This document shows positions 1 to 9,892 of a DNA stretch of 18,468 nucleotides, in pieces. The stretch comes from Hepatocystis sp. ex Piliocolobus tephrosceles. Its lineage: Eukaryota; Apicomplexa; Aconoidasida; Haemosporida; Plasmodiidae. Positions within the stretch are counted from its first letter, which is position 1. Each line of letters starts with the position of its first letter. The stretch covers positions 1 to 18,468 of the forward strand of contig CABPSV020000351.1 of assembly GCA_902459845.2 (NCBI GenBank). The letters run 5' to 3'. Under the pieces are notes generated by a model, which searched no databases, had not been told where the DNA came from, and saw only the letters and a list, made by a program, of their open reading frames with translations. Made by a program: the position numbers and the translations under genes.

Positions 1-77
<77 letters not shown>
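1..77. repeat. TA then GA dinucleotide microsatellite
   Basis: A pure TA run of about 47 bp passes directly into a GA run of about 30 bp. It lies just downstream (minus-strand sense) of the splice donor of the left-edge exon, so it is probably inside that gene's first visible intron. Confidence 0.9.
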
Positions 78-79
<2 letters not shown>

Positions 80-171
80 CTTATGAATAAGGGCGTGTGT
101 ATGTACATATATGTATATACATATTTAACAAGAACATAGTTCCAAATAATAAACACAGGTGAATTACTTAC

Positions 172-265
172 CAGATATGTCAGACAAATTGTTATATAAT
201 TGATTACACGCTTTCATAAATTTTTTTTTTTCAACTGTTGTTTGCTCTATTAAATTTTCTTTCAT
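172..265 (-). CDS. 5' exon of an unidentified gene cut by the window edge
   Basis: A minus-strand ATG at 265-263 opens 31 codons plus one base (MKENLIEQTT, then VEKKKFMKACNQLYNNLSDIS). The frame runs into a strong donor, GTAAGT at 171-166, and would otherwise stop at once (TAA at 166-164). The peptide is hydrophilic, with an amphipathic helical look, and its base composition is coding-like compared with its surroundings. I do not recognise it. A T-rich tract ending in TATAG lies at 280-276, eleven bases upstream of the ATG. It would make a good splice acceptor, so the true start may lie in an upstream exon, or the acceptor may belong to a 5'UTR intron. The rest of the gene is off the left edge. 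Confidence 0.5.
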
Positions 266-1078
266 TGTGTTAAGGCTATAAAAAATAAATAAATAAATGA
301 ATAAATAAATGAATAAATAAATAAATGAATAAATAAATAAATACATAAATGCGCATTTACATATACATTCATAAATATGTATATATATACAAAACAAAGT
401 AATGTTTTTATTATCATGAAAGCATGTATACAAATAAATTAATTTGAAACCTAAAAGAAAATGTCAAATAAAGGAAAGTGATTTTTACGTGCATACAAAT
501 GTATATATATATATATATATATATATGTTCATAAACGTACGTGCGTATATACATTTAAACCACTTTAAAACTTTACTACGCCGTGTTTACAAAGAACATA
601 TACCATTTTACTTATGAAAAACATCGAAATGGTGATGTAACTTAAAAATTGAGTTATAAAAAATATATTTATGTAAAGATTTGGGTTTTTAATATCTAAT
701 TTATATATTTTTACAATACATACAACAAAAAAAAAAAAAAAAAATAATAAATAAATAAATAAGGAATGAATAAACAAACAAACAAGCAAACAAAGCGATT
801 AATAGTAAAAATCAAATACATTGTGCAATACTTGGAAAAAAAAAAAAAAATAAATAATTAAAAAAACAGGGAAATAACGATTTTAAAGTGCTTATGTATG
901 GGGTCATATATTTAATTAAATAAATATATATGCATATATATACTTGATCGGAAGAAAAATGAAAAATTGAAAATTATAAATACATAAAAAGATGTATATA
1001 AAAACAATGTTTCGGTATGTGAAAAAATGGTAAATAATAAATTGCAAGTAAAAACATTAAATAGATGACTGAATAGGT

Positions 1079-1230
1079 AATAAGTTACGGAATGGTGTTA
1101 CATAAGTTACAGAGTTGTGTTACATAAGTTACAGAGTTGTGTTACATAAGTTACGGAGTTGTGTTACATAAGTTACGGAGTGGTGTTACATAAGTTACGG
1201 AGTTGTGTTACATAAGTTACGGAGTTGTTA
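1079..1230. repeat. 22-bp minisatellite
   Basis: The motif GTTACATAAG followed by TTACGGAGTTGT recurs at 1097, 1119, 1141, 1163, 1185 and 1207, an exact 22-bp spacing. The next copy, at 1227, is 20 bp away and marks the change to the adjoining 20-bp array. Variation between copies is limited to a few sites: ACAG or ACGG, and GTTG or GTGG. Confidence 0.95.
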
Positions 1231-1440
1231 CATAAGTGAACGACTGGGTTAGTAAGTGAACGAATGGGTTAGTAAGTGAACGACTGGGTTAGTAAGTGAA
1301 CGAATGGGTTAGTAAGTGAACGAATGGGTTAGTAAGTGAACGAATGGGTTAGTAAGTGAACGAATGGGTTAGTAAGTGAACGAATGGGTTAGTAAGTGAA
1401 CGAATGGGTTAATAAATGAACGAACGGATTCATAAGCAAA
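1227..1440. repeat. 20-bp minisatellite continuing from the 22-bp array
   Basis: About ten copies of the 20-bp unit AGTAAGTGAACGAATGGGTT. Early copies have GACTGG instead of GAATGG, and the last two copies (after 1410) decay with AATAAATG and CATAAGCA variants. The core GTTA(G/CA)TAAGT is shared with the preceding 22-bp unit, so the two arrays are related. The array ends about 135 bp downstream of the PH-repeat gene's stop codon. Confidence 0.95.
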
Positions 1441-1574
1441 CGAATTAATTGCTAATTAATAACATAATGTAATAAATTGTATTATGTCACGCGTATATCA
1501 TTATGTGTAAAACTTATAAAAAGAGAGTATTATATATATTAATTTGATTTTTTTTTTTTTTCTTTTTTTTTGGT

Positions 1575-4500
1575 TTAGAAGAGTTTAAATCTCAATTTTT
1601 TTTTAATCAACGCAGTGGCTTCGGGACAAACGTGGCCAAAGATAATAACAGGATAAGAAGGATTGTTGATAAAATTTTCACAACCTTCTAGAAACATAGA
1701 CAATTTTAATGTAACAACCCATTTATTAAAGTTATTCATGTTTGTAAAAGTAATAGTTTTGACTTCATGTTGAGAAGGATTTTGTGGATTTTTGATGTCT
1801 ATATTGATGGTTAGAGTTTTCCTATCATGTGTTATAGTGCAATTTTTTCTTTTTAATACTAAATCTGGTTTTAGGGTATATTTATCTTTATGTATAGAAA
1901 TAATATTTCTTGTGCATAAAACAAATGGTTTTTTTATTTTTATTGTTTTTTTATTATTAATAGGGTAATATTGAAATTTTTCTAATTTTTCTGCTAAGAA
2001 TATAAAATCACGTGATAAAGGAATGATAATATCATATCTTTGTTCATATAACGTATCTCTTTGTAAATATAATCTGATTTTTCTTAAATTATGAAATAAT
2101 AAATATTCTAATTTATCTTTATTAAATGAAAATAATGGTTGATTAGAAGAATCATTAATATATATATATATTTTTTCTTCGTCTATTGAAATGATGGTTT
2201 TTATGTCTAAATTATTTACTAAGCTTATGTGAAAAATATGTTTTACTAAATTAATATAATTATTATTATTAAAGCTCGCATTATTGTTACTATCACTGAT
2301 GTTAGTATCTTTAAGAAAACCACCAAAATATAATGCATTTTTCCATCTATTAAATTCGTTTTTATCCAAACAATCAAGAATAATTTGTTCATTGGTACCT
2401 AATGACAAATCTTTTATAGTAATTTCACTAGTAGTTTCATTTGCTTTAACATCACAGAAATCAGATGTAAATTTCATAATAGGAACTGCGTTTTCATTAC
2501 CATAATCTTTATAAATTAATAATTGTCCTTTTTCTATTACAACTACTTGATTGGTTTGCATCGCTTTATCTCCTTTTGTAGGATCATTAATATCCAACAT
2601 ATATTCATTTAATTTATCATTAATGGATGAGTGTTTCTTTTCTACTTCTGTTTCAAATAACTTTTTATCTGATTGTCGGGTCTTTATATCAAATCCGCCA
2701 TTTTTCAATGCAGATACCATTTTATTATAGTTACTTTTTTTAGAATGGTAAAACACATATATTTCTTCATCATACGTTAACGGATTTACAATAAAAGTTA
2801 ATTCTTGATTAATATCATCTTGTAGTACTTTTAAATTATCTTTCGTAAATTTATAATAATTTTTGTCATCATAATTAGTATGTGTTCCTTTGAATGGTTT
2901 CCCAGTTTTGGAAATAAAAATATTATTACCTTTGACTAAAAAAGTGTCTTCTTTTTTACTTGAGGAATCACTTTCATCTGATATTTTTTCGTATTCGTCA
3001 ACGTTTTTATTTGATAACTTGCTTTTATCCTCGCTTTCATCCTCACTTTTATACTCACTTTCATTTTCTGGTATCATTTGTGAACTATTAATATCACTAC
3101 TACTATTAGTGCTATCTTTTAAATAGCTACTTTTTTTTTTGTTATTATCATTTTGTTTATTACCCGACCCCAAATATTTACTATTACTAATTTTATCATC
3201 TCCGGCGTTCGAATTAATATGATTTCCTTTACTTGCAGGTAACTTATTAACTTCATCGAAGTTACTATCTATTATATTTTCAGTTACATCTTTTACAGTT
3301 TCATGACTATAATTTTTAACCGGTGAAGTGTTATTTAACAGATTCAACTTGTTAGAATTTTTTAACGCTTGTTCGTTATCTGTTGCTTCATTAAATAAAA
3401 ATTCGTTTTTGTCATTTATACTCTTCCAATTCATTTTTTTAAAAAGGTTATATAAACACTTAGTATCGTCTTTATGTTTTGGTATAATAATATGTTGATC
3501 ATTTGAATCATTGAAGTACATAAAAAAACGATTATTTTTATACTTTATACTATAATCTTCACAGTTAAGCGCTACTTTTTCTTTTGAGTCAAAGTGGTAT
3601 AACAATAACTTATTATTAAGAATGTCCATATTTAATACAACATGGTTACATACACATGGTATAGCATTTTTATTTATATCTATACCGTTAGGAGTAAATA
3701 TATTTACTTTTATATCTTTTATAAAACTGTTGTTTAAATTTTTACTATCATTGATGTTTGTATCAAGCTGTAACATATTCCGGTTGTTTTTTTGTGTTGT
3801 TTTAATATATTCTTGGTATTTTTTATACTCATCAATGTTTTTAATAGATGGTTGAATAAACCCAGCGTATTGTAAAGCATAAAACATTCTTAATGCTTTA
3901 TCATCACTATTCATTAAAAAATAATGTATCTCTATTTTATTATCAAATAAAACATGTTTTATAATATATACTTTATTATTGTATACTATTTTTATACCTT
4001 TTACATTTTCATTTCGAATAATATAAACGGGTTCTTCGTCACTTTCAGTATTATAAATTAAAATATCGTTTCTGTTTATTCCTATAAATCTTTCATTATA
4101 ATGTTTATAGTTTAATAATTCCATTTTTCTTTTGCGTTTTTTATTAATTTTTTTTTTTTTGCCACTGTTTTTATTATTACTTTTTTTATCATAATTTTTA
4201 TTTTTTAAAAACTTGTATTTTTTATTTCGAGCATGGTTTGAGGCATTATTACTTTTGTTCGTGTTTTGATTATGTGTTGTTATGTTATCACTTGCATTAT
4301 CGGTACTCAATTCTTCAGTAGATACCACATCAGAGCTTACCTTGTCATTGCTAAACTTGTCAGTGCTAAACTCGTCAGTGCTACACTCTTCAGAGCTAAA
4401 CATGTCAGTATTCGTCTCATCAGTGGTTATCTCATCAATAGTTACCTCCTTGGTACTTAACTCGTCTGTACTATCTACACCGTTGCTTATACTTTCATTA

Positions 4501-5837
4501 CTTAAGTCACTGTAATTATGATAACTATTATCAGAAGTTGATGAATTGTTTGGATAAGTATTTCTATTTTTATAATTGTTCTTTTTATTCAGTTTTTTAT
4601 TTTTTTTATTGTTACAATTTTTTAGTTGCGTATTTTTTTCTTTTTTTTTGCGTTTATCACATTTATCAATCTTGCCACTTTTTCTTTTACTTGCATGATT
4701 TTCCCTTTCTGTCAAATCGGTCCAACTTGAATTATCATCATCATCATCATCATCATCCGAAAATTGCGTATATTTTATTGCAATGTTGGAAGAACTATTT
4801 GTTGACCTATCGATTATTTGCTGTTTACTTTTATTTTTTTTATTTTTTTTTAATTTCGAAAAGTGTAAAACGAAAGATGTATAAAAGAAATCAAATGCAT
4901 TATGTATTATAGGTTTGTTTTTTTCAGTTTGCATTTTGTCTAGTGTATCTAATATTTTGTTAAAAAATATTTTTTGTTCTTGTAATTGTTTTTCATTTAA
5001 TTTTATAAAATTTTTATCATATACTAATTTATTTTTTAAATCATTTTCTAAAGTAGTTAATGCTTTTAGTGTAGTAAGTTTGCTTTCATTTTTTATAAAA
5101 GAAGTGCAATGAGGTAATAAATGTTCCCTAATATATTGTTCATAATTTTTTATGTTGTTTTTTTGTAGCGCTCCTTCATTGTTATTTTGTATAGCTAACA
5201 CAACAGGAGGAGATAATATTTTTTCCTTATTCAATGTAGTAATTATTTGATGTAACTTTTGTATTTCATTTTTTTGATTTTCATTTTGTTTTTTGTATAA
5301 ATTTAATTCACCTTCAATCTGTATTAAACATCTTTTTGTTACATGTAATTCTTCATTAGTATTTTGGTATAAATGAAAAAAATTATCATTTTGTTTTTCA
5401 TTTATTAATATTTGTTCATCATTTTTCTTTTGTTCATTCCTGTTTTTACATATATCACTACGTAACGTATTTATTGTGTTTATAAGTTTCTCTTTCTCTT
5501 GTAATAACATACTATATTCATATTTTCTTTTTTTTAATAAATTATTTAATTCTTCTAATAATGTATCTCTTTTAAGTAATTGCTTTTCTAGTAAACTAAC
5601 TTTTTCTATTAACTCATTTTCCTTGTTTATTTGCATACTCATAAGCATATTATTTTCACTCTTCCTGTTTAATTCTAATCTTAGTGCCTTATTTTCATGG
5701 TCGTTCTTTAATGCTCTTTTTTGTAACACTTCACTATTATTCTTTACTTCAATTAGTTTCTTTTCAAGTTCATTAATTTTGTCTCTCTGCCTGTCAATGA
5801 TTACTTCGGCGTACTCCAATACATTTTTCTCTTCCAT
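1575..5837 (-). CDS. Coiled-coil protein with about six PH-like repeats
   Basis: This 1420-residue protein is apparently encoded by one exon. An in-frame TAA lies two codons before the ATG, fixing the start unless an unseen exon is spliced in. Residues 1-205 form a heptad-rich coiled coil. Residues 330-570 are low complexity: an Asp run (361-368), Lys/Asn-rich blocks and degenerate STDE(F/L) repeats (455-517). From about 579 on I see recurring blocks of beta-strand-like sequence. Several end in an aromatic/Leu-Gly-Gly-Phe helix typical of pleckstrin-homology folds: about 579-660 (ends YALQYAGF), 728-804, 965-1049 (ends ALKNGGF), 1096-1174 (has FNRWKNALYFGGF), 1200-1291 and 1303-1384 (has NKWVVTLKLS). 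The block-4 Trp sits where PH domains keep their conserved C-terminal helix Trp. No signal peptide or transmembrane helix is visible. PH domains often bind phosphoinositides or proteins; a membrane scaffold or tether role is inference. It could also be a divergent beta-rich scaffold. Confidence 0.85.
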   Translation of the reverse strand: MEEKNVLEYAEVIIDRQRDKINELEKKLIEVKNNSEVLQKRALKNDHENKALRLELNRKSENNMLMSMQINKENELIEKVSLLEKQLLKRDTLLEELNNLLKKRKYEYSMLLQEKEKLINTINTLRSDICKNRNEQKKNDEQILINEKQNDNFFHLYQNTNEELHVTKRCLIQIEGELNLYKKQNENQKNEIQKLHQIITTLNKEKILSPPVVLAIQNNNEGALQKNNIKNYEQYIREHLLPHCTSFIKNESKLTTLKALTTLENDLKNKLVYDKNFIKLNEKQLQEQKIFFNKILDTLDKMQTEKNKPIIHNAFDFFYTSFVLHFSKLKKNKKNKSKQQIIDRSTNSSSNIAIKYTQFSDDDDDDDDNSSWTDLTERENHASKRKSGKIDKCDKRKKKEKNTQLKNCNNKKNKKLNKKNNYKNRNTYPNNSSTSDNSYHNYSDLSNESISNGVDSTDELSTKEVTIDEITTDETNTDMFSSEECSTDEFSTDKFSNDKVSSDVVSTEELSTDNASDNITTHNQNTNKSNNASNHARNKKYKFLKNKNYDKKSNNKNSGKKKKINKKRKRKMELLNYKHYNERFIGINRNDILIYNTESDEEPVYIIRNENVKGIKIVYNNKVYIIKHVLFDNKIEIHYFLMNSDDKALRMFYALQYAGFIQPSIKNIDEYKKYQEYIKTTQKNNRNMLQLDTNINDSKNLNNSFIKDIKVNIFTPNGIDINKNAIPCVCNHVVLNMDILNNKLLLYHFDSKEKVALNCEDYSIKYKNNRFFMYFNDSNDQHIIIPKHKDDTKCLYNLFKKMNWKSINDKNEFLFNEATDNEQALKNSNKLNLLNNTSPVKNYSHETVKDVTENIIDSNFDEVNKLPASKGNHINSNAGDDKISNSKYLGSGNKQNDNNKKKSSYLKDSTNSSSDINSSQMIPENESEYKSEDESEDKSKLSNKNVDEYEKISDESDSSSKKEDTFLVKGNNIFISKTGKPFKGTHTNYDDKNYYKFTKDNLKVLQDDINQELTFIVNPLTYDEEIYVFYHSKKSNYNKMVSALKNGGFDIKTRQSDKKLFETEVEKKHSSINDKLNEYMLDINDPTKGDKAMQTNQVVVIEKGQLLIYKDYGNENAVPIMKFTSDFCDVKANETTSEITIKDLSLGTNEQIILDCLDKNEFNRWKNALYFGGFLKDTNISDSNNNASFNNNNYINLVKHIFHISLVNNLDIKTIISIDEEKIYIYINDSSNQPLFSFNKDKLEYLLFHNLRKIRLYLQRDTLYEQRYDIIIPLSRDFIFLAEKLEKFQYYPINNKKTIKIKKPFVLCTRNIISIHKDKYTLKPDLVLKRKNCTITHDRKTLTINIDIKNPQNPSQHEVKTITFTNMNNFNKWVVTLKLSMFLEGCENFINNPSYPVIIFGHVCPEATALIKKKLRFKLF
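4287..4475 (-). repeat. Coding 15-bp degenerate repeat (STDE-type)
   Basis: Within the PH-repeat gene, about twelve degenerate five-residue units (STDEF, STDKF, SNDKV, STEEL and similar) are encoded by a roughly 15-bp DNA repeat. They lie in the charged linker between the coiled coil and the first PH-like block. An (ATC)n/(GAT)n run at 4734-4757 encodes an eight-Asp stretch nearby. Such tracts are typical of Plasmodium proteins and often vary in length between strains. Confidence 0.85.
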
Positions 5838-5857
5838 TTTTTAGTTGCTACGGATAC

Positions 5858-6012
5858 TTTGGACGCTCTTTTGTGTACTGTGGACGCTCCTTTGTGTACT
5901 TTGGACGCTCTTTTGAGTACTGTAGACGCTCCTTTGTGTACTGTGGACGCTCCTTTGTGTACTGTGGACGCTCCTTTGTGTACTTTGAACGCTCTTTTGA
6001 GTACTGTAGACA
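5858..6012. repeat. 21-bp minisatellite next to the PH-repeat gene start
   Basis: About seven copies with 21-bp spacing of GGACGCTC followed by (C/T)TTTGTGTACTGT. Copies vary at TTT/TGT, GACGC/AACGC and GTG/GAG sites. G+C is near half, far above the surrounding DNA. The array begins about 20 bp upstream of the ATG at 5837 and so would lie in the 5'UTR or proximal promoter. Because 21 is a multiple of three, reading frames on both strands stay open through it. The minus-strand frame has no ATG (its apparent start codon is GTG), so I do not call it a gene. Confidence 0.95.
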
Positions 6013-6116
6013 CTATATTTTGTTATTCCCTTGATTACTTTCTACTTAGTCCCTTTTAGTATTTTTATAAGCGCTATAACTTGCGTATATGCTTAGGATT
6101 TATAAAACTTGTTCCT

Positions 6117-6118
<2 letters not shown>

Positions 6119-6166
<48 letters not shown>
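6119..6166. repeat. 48-nt poly(dT) tract
   Basis: An uninterrupted run of 48 T on the plus strand, about 280 bp upstream of the PH-repeat gene's ATG. Long dA:dT tracts stiffen DNA and exclude nucleosomes, and are common in Plasmodium promoters. A promoter role here is inference. Confidence 0.9.
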
Positions 6167-6426
6167 CACACTTTATTTTACCTTCTTTATAAACGTTGTA
6201 ATGAATAATAAAAATGTCAATATATTAAGAGAACATATATTACTAGCACATCTAATAAATACATTATTTTATTTTTTTTAACAATTTCCTTTGGGTGTAG
6301 TTTGATACAGCATAAATTATGAATTGTTTACAAATAAAAAATAAGACAGATTAATTTATGTTGAGTTAGAACAAATAAAAAAAAAAAAAAAAAAAGAAGA
6401 AGTAAAAAGTATATACTAATAAAACA

Positions 6427-6552
6427 ATAAACAACAAAAAATAAACAACAAAAAATAAACAACAAAAAATAAACAACAAAAAATAAACAATAAAAAATAA
6501 ACAACAAAAAATAAACAATAAAAAATAAACAATAAAAAATAAACAACAGAAA
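6427..6552. repeat. 14-bp A-rich minisatellite
   Basis: Nine head-to-tail copies of ATAAACAACAAAAA, some with AATAAA replacing AACAAA. On the complementary strand the array reads as a Phe/Leu/Ile/Tyr/Cys-rich open frame, which is a repeat artefact. Confidence 0.93.
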
Positions 6553-7588
6553 ATATACAAAGCAATTAAAGTAAAACAAAAAAAAAAAAGAAAAAGAAAA
6601 AAAAAGACCAAAACAAGGTAAAATGTAATCGAAAAAAATATATCGCATTCAAAAAATTTTAATGAGTTTGGTATGTTTGAAAAAATTATTTTACAATTTG
6701 ACCTATAACGCGTATGTTAATTAATATTTTATAAAATTCGCTTTAAAAACAAAAAAAAAAAGGGAAAAAAGCGGAATTGTAACAACCAAAAAAATACAAA
6801 AAAAAAAAAAAAAAATAGTTTTTAATAATAAAATATGTTACATTATTGTATTTTTAAAAAAATTCCAATAATGTAATTTGTCAAAGCAAAATTGTAACGA
6901 TTTTTTTTTTTTTTTTTTGTTCATCAAAATACCCATTTGTGTAAAAAAAATAAAAAAATAATTAAAAAAAATAAATGCTCATAAAGCACATATAAGAAAT
7001 TAAAAAAAAAAAAAAAAAAATACACATGTGTAAACGTGTATAAAATATTTTCTTCTTAATAGTGAGAAATCATTTTGGAGTATTTAATTGTACGGGTTGA
7101 AAATTTTTGAAAAAAAAAAAAATGCACAATAAACGATGCATACAAAGATGAAAAAAAAAAAATAAAATAAAATAATACACTGAGTGTATAGGTGTTCTGT
7201 TGTGGCAATTAACATGTATTACATACATATGTACTAAACAAGCATGCATCATTTAATGAAGTGTTTAACTATTTGAAAATGTGAATGAAAATTTATAATA
7301 ACAAAAATTATATTTTTATTTAGAATTTTTTTTTAAATAAATTGTTCTTTCAATTTTATTTATTTTTTTCAAAAAATTATTAAAAATATATATTAAGGCA
7401 ATTTCAAATAAAACATAAATTAAGACATTCAAATTCATAATACACTTTTTATATGTATATGTTGATATATATATACATATATATTAGCTAAAAATTACTA
7501 AATGAGTAACGTTTTATAATATAAAAAAAAAAAAAAAAAAATTATAACAAATGTAAATAAATAATAAAAAAAATTACATTCTATAATA

Positions 7589-7640
<52 letters not shown>

Positions 7641-7661
7641 AATGGAATATAAGTAAAAATG

Positions 7662-8657
7662 TTAACAACACTTTGATTTAATTTCTTTTTCATTATCTTC
7701 AATATCATCATCAACCTAAAAAATAAATAAATATACATATATACATATGTATATAACATATATATATATGTGCACCCTTTAAATAGCACTATTTAAAAAG
7801 TGTTATAAATTGTTTTTATGAAATACGTATTTATTTTTTTTAAAACTTTTTTTCTCAGTACATTTATTTTCTTTCCTCTTGGTTGTATCGTTAAATTATC
7901 TTCGTTTTTAGTAGCTTGTTTTTTTTGTCTGACATTATATATTTCTATAATTAAAAAAAAAAAAATAAAATAAAATTTCATACATAAAAATGTAAATGGA
8001 CGTAACTATGCACGGATATAACTACACATGAACATCAACAATTTATGTTAAGGCTCAAAGGATACCTTATAAAAAAAAAAATATGGTACACTGTAAAACA
8101 TATTAACATTTCTATATAGAACAAAAATAAACATACGAACACAGACATGTGGGCATATATTCACCACTTATATATGTACTAACCATTTAGTAGCTGATGA
8201 AAGGCCAACTCGACATTAGTTGCTTCAAGAGCTGATGTTTCAATAAAAGCTAATTTTTCTTTTTTAGCAAATTGTGTAGCATCGTTATCATTTATTACAC
8301 GTAAATGTTTTAAATCACTTTTATTACCAACTAATAAAATGACAATATTAGAATCAGCATTATCTCTTAATTCTTTTAACCATTTTTCAATATTTTCAAA
8401 AGAATTTTTTTTTGTTATATCATAAACTAATAGTGCACCAACTGCACCTCTATAATATGCAGAAGTAATAGCTCGATATCTCTCTTGACCTGCCGTATCC
8501 CATATTTGAGCTTTTATAATTTTATTATTTTTTAATTCAATGCTTTTTGTAGCAAATTCTACACCTATAGTACTTTTACTTTCTAAGTTAAATTCATCTC
8601 TTGTGAATCTATAAAAAAATATCATAAAAAGTGAAAATGTGCCATAACATATAATAA

Positions 8658-8690
<33 letters not shown>

Positions 8691-9294
8691 ACTTTAAATT
8701 TTACTTATAAACACACACAAATATATATTATTATGTGCATATTTTGACATATACATCTTTAGTTGTTATCGTTTATAAAAAAAATCATCTTTTTCTTAAT
8801 ATTAGTAAAAAAAAAAAAAAATTATATAGAAATGTTGTCTTGAAGTTCAAGTAAAATTTAAAACAAATTTCCTTTTGTGTATATATTTATACATTCGAAT
8901 ATATGTTTATACGTTTGGATACATGCTCATGCGTACGTTTGACTTTATACCCATATTTTTGGCATAATACCTGGAAAGTAAGTTTGATTTTCCAACACCA
9001 GAATCTCCTATTAAAACAACTAAACAACCAAAGTAAAAAATAGTAAAAAATAGTAAACAATAGTAAAATGAAAATATGATAAATATATGTGTATGTGTTA
9101 TTTAATATGTTTTCAAAACGTGTTTTTTTTTTTTTTTATAAATAAAAATGTTAACTGTAACATAAGTGTGTTACGGGGAGGCAAACATGTTGATATAGAC
9201 GAATACGTTATTATATAGTTAACTATGTGCATTTTTACTACACATATTTATGTATTTTACTTTTAAAGAGATAATCGTAATAGTCCTCCTTCAT
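7662..9294 (-). CDS. rab11A: Rab11A small GTPase (five exons)
   Basis: Exons (minus strand): 9294-9261, 9019-8971, 8608-8184, 7944-7862 and 7715-7662, joining in frame to 214 residues plus stop. All introns are GT-AG; donors in order are GTAAAA, GTATTA, GTTAGT and GTACTG. Visible motifs: P-loop GDSGVGKS (16-23), switch I Thr in KSTIGVEF (T41), DTAGQE (65-70), NKSD (123-126), ETSAL (151-155), and a C-terminal Cys-Cys (213-214) for double geranylgeranylation. The switch regions and length match Rab11. Rab11 GTPases direct recycling and post-Golgi traffic; Plasmodium and Toxoplasma Rab11A has been linked to delivery of material to the inner membrane complex and to cytokinesis. A TATAG acceptor-like site sits about nine bases before the ATG, so a 5'UTR intron or slightly longer N-terminus is possible. 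The third exon shows the full switch II region; the family call is very secure. Confidence 0.95.
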
Positions 9295-9827
9295 TGACAC
9301 TATAATAAATTTTATTTGTTACAAAAAAAAAAAAATGTATATATATATATATATATATATACATGCGTATGTACATGTATGTATCACTATTTTCTTAAAA
9401 AATAGACTTATAATATCTTTGTAAGTTTTTATTTTTTTTTACCTATATTTTTTGTGTTCTGTGTATTTTTTTATAAGATAACCTGTACCTCCTTTATTAA
9501 AAAGCGTTACTTTTAATAATAATAAAATATAAAATAACAAACTATGTAAAAATTATTAAGTGGGGTATTTACAAATAAGTAGGATACATAAAATTTTTTT
9601 TCATTTTTTTTAACATAGAGTAATATATATATATATAAATGTTAAATTTTTTTTTTTTTTTTAGTTCTTATGTTTTTTTTATTTTATTTAATTTTTTTTT
9701 TTTTTTTATTGCTTATTACATGATTCATCTAATGAATCTTGTTTTCATATTAAACATTTAAGCAAACTTCATTTAAAAAATAGCAAATTTATATATATAT
9801 ATATATATATTGCGTTTAAAATATCAC

Positions 9828-9828
<1 letters not shown>

Positions 9829-9890
<62 letters not shown>
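9829..9890. repeat. TA dinucleotide microsatellite
   Basis: About 62 bp of uninterrupted TA upstream of Rab11A. A short related TA run at 9790-9810 precedes it. Confidence 0.92.

Positions 9891-9892
<2 letters not shown>

Larger units (their letters stand above)
266..1574. other. Intergenic region between the left-edge gene and the PH-repeat gene
   Basis: Both flanking genes are on the minus strand, so this holds the 5' flank of the left gene and the 3' flank of the PH-repeat gene. From 284 to 343 it has a degenerate AAAT/GAAT tetranucleotide run. It also has a TA run near 502-525, poly(dA) near 726-744 and 836-850, and two related minisatellites at 1079-1440, listed separately. A stretch at 565-720 is open on the minus strand but has no recognisable protein content. 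I see no convincing gene or RNA here. Confidence 0.7.
5838..7661. other. Intergenic region upstream of the PH-repeat gene and downstream of Rab11A
   Basis: This 1.8-kb region holds the promoter and 5'UTR of the PH-repeat gene and the 3'UTR of Rab11A, both minus-strand. It contains a 21-bp minisatellite almost touching the ATG, a 48-nt poly(dT) tract (6119-6166), a 14-bp A-rich array (6427-6552) and a 44-nt poly(dA) tract (7594-7637) just past the Rab11A stop. Many shorter poly(dA) runs fill the rest. I see no gene. Confidence 0.75.

Noticed and set aside
565..789. Hydrophobic minus-strand frame of 74 codons
   Set aside because: It is AT-driven and starts in poly-Phe-coding sequence, with no motif or splice support.
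1079..1440. CRISPR-like regular repeats
   Set aside because: Units are directly adjacent with no unique spacers, and the genome is eukaryotic. It is a minisatellite.
4538..4912. 124-codon plus-strand frame with a His run opposite the PH-repeat gene
   Set aside because: The His run is the antisense of the Asp-coding (GAT)n tract; it is a shadow frame.
5801..6013. Repetitive minus-strand frame (STVHKGA units) overlapping the PH-gene start as a possible uORF
   Set aside because: Its first codon is GTG, with no ATG in the frame; it follows from the 21-bp repeat.
6328..6648. Phe/Leu/Ile/Cys-rich minus-strand frames resembling a membrane protein
   Set aside because: They are translations of the 14-bp A-rich minisatellite and poly(dA) runs; two frames are open in parallel.
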